Assembly: GCA_003598065.1 (NCBI GenBank)
Contig: QZKR01000108.1
Span: 1 to 64,000 of the forward strand
Reading direction: 5' to 3'
From: Myxococcales bacterium
GTDB lineage: Bacteria; Myxococcota_A; SURF-8
DNA length: 64,000 bases
In this document: positions 63,867 to 64,000 of the stretch, piece after piece
How the letters are laid out: each line of letters starts with the position of its first letter
Numbering within the stretch: position 1 is the first letter of the stretch
The notes under the pieces: model-generated
Told to the model about the DNA's origin: nothing
The model's input: only the letters and a program-made list of their open reading frames with translations
The model's database searches: none
Translations under genes and position numbers: made by a program

Positions 63867-64000
63867 CTATTCCGTGTATTCGCCGTAATCGACCGCCGGC
63901 AGGCCCACGTAATTGGCCGTCACCCGCGAAAACGCCTGACCCGCTTCGCAGCCGCCGCCGGCCGGCTTCGGCGTGCAAAGCATGATCGAAACCGACGCCT
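63867..64000 (-). CDS. C-terminal fragment of a probable FimT/GspH-like pseudopilin, truncated by window edge
   Basis: In-frame ...ASVSIMLCTPKPAGGGCEAGQAFSRVTANYVGLPAVDYGEYTE*; 9 bp upstream of the pilV-like gene; identity mainly from gene order. Confidence 0.45.
   Translation of the reverse strand, partial: ASVSIMLCTPKPAGGGCEAGQAFSRVTANYVGLPAVDYGEYTE

Overview
High-GC bacterial chromosomal window with no rRNA, tRNA, CRISPR array or transposase recognised. The left part (1-20.6 kb) is mostly housekeeping or ordinary genes: an ArsR-type regulator, a Na+-dependent NSS/SNF-family transporter, mreBCD, a metallophosphoesterase, lipB, a Ser/Thr kinase fused to PEGA-like and formylglycine-generating-enzyme-like (FGE/SUMF1) domains, a kelch-type lipoprotein, a FlgO/TolB-like N-domain plus predicted barrel protein, an SGNH hydrolase, a GNAT acetyltransferase and a hybrid histidine kinase. 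The right part (20.9-64 kb, all minus strand) is the unusual section. It reads from the window edge as a type IV pilus minor-pilin/tip module (FimT/GspH-like partial, PilV-, PilW-, PilX-, PilY1-like), a small exported protein, a Cys-rich lipoprotein with 12 disulfide-type modules and Asp-Gly-Asp linkers, one uninterrupted ORF for a secreted protein of about 10,448 aa, a strong terminator hairpin, and a HEFGH metalloprotease with a DGD linker and a C-terminal sorting-tag-like tail. The giant protein is a mosaic of Ig/FN3-like modules, three related multi-domain cassettes, a discoidin-like domain and a C-terminal FGE-fold domain that lacks the canonical catalytic cysteines. My main hypothesis is that this is a pilus-tip-linked giant surface or adhesion locus; I do not recognise it as a named system. 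A 124-bp nested inverted-repeat (REP/MITE-like) element lies between convergent genes at 12.6 kb. All family calls come from reading motifs by eye; no database search was run.
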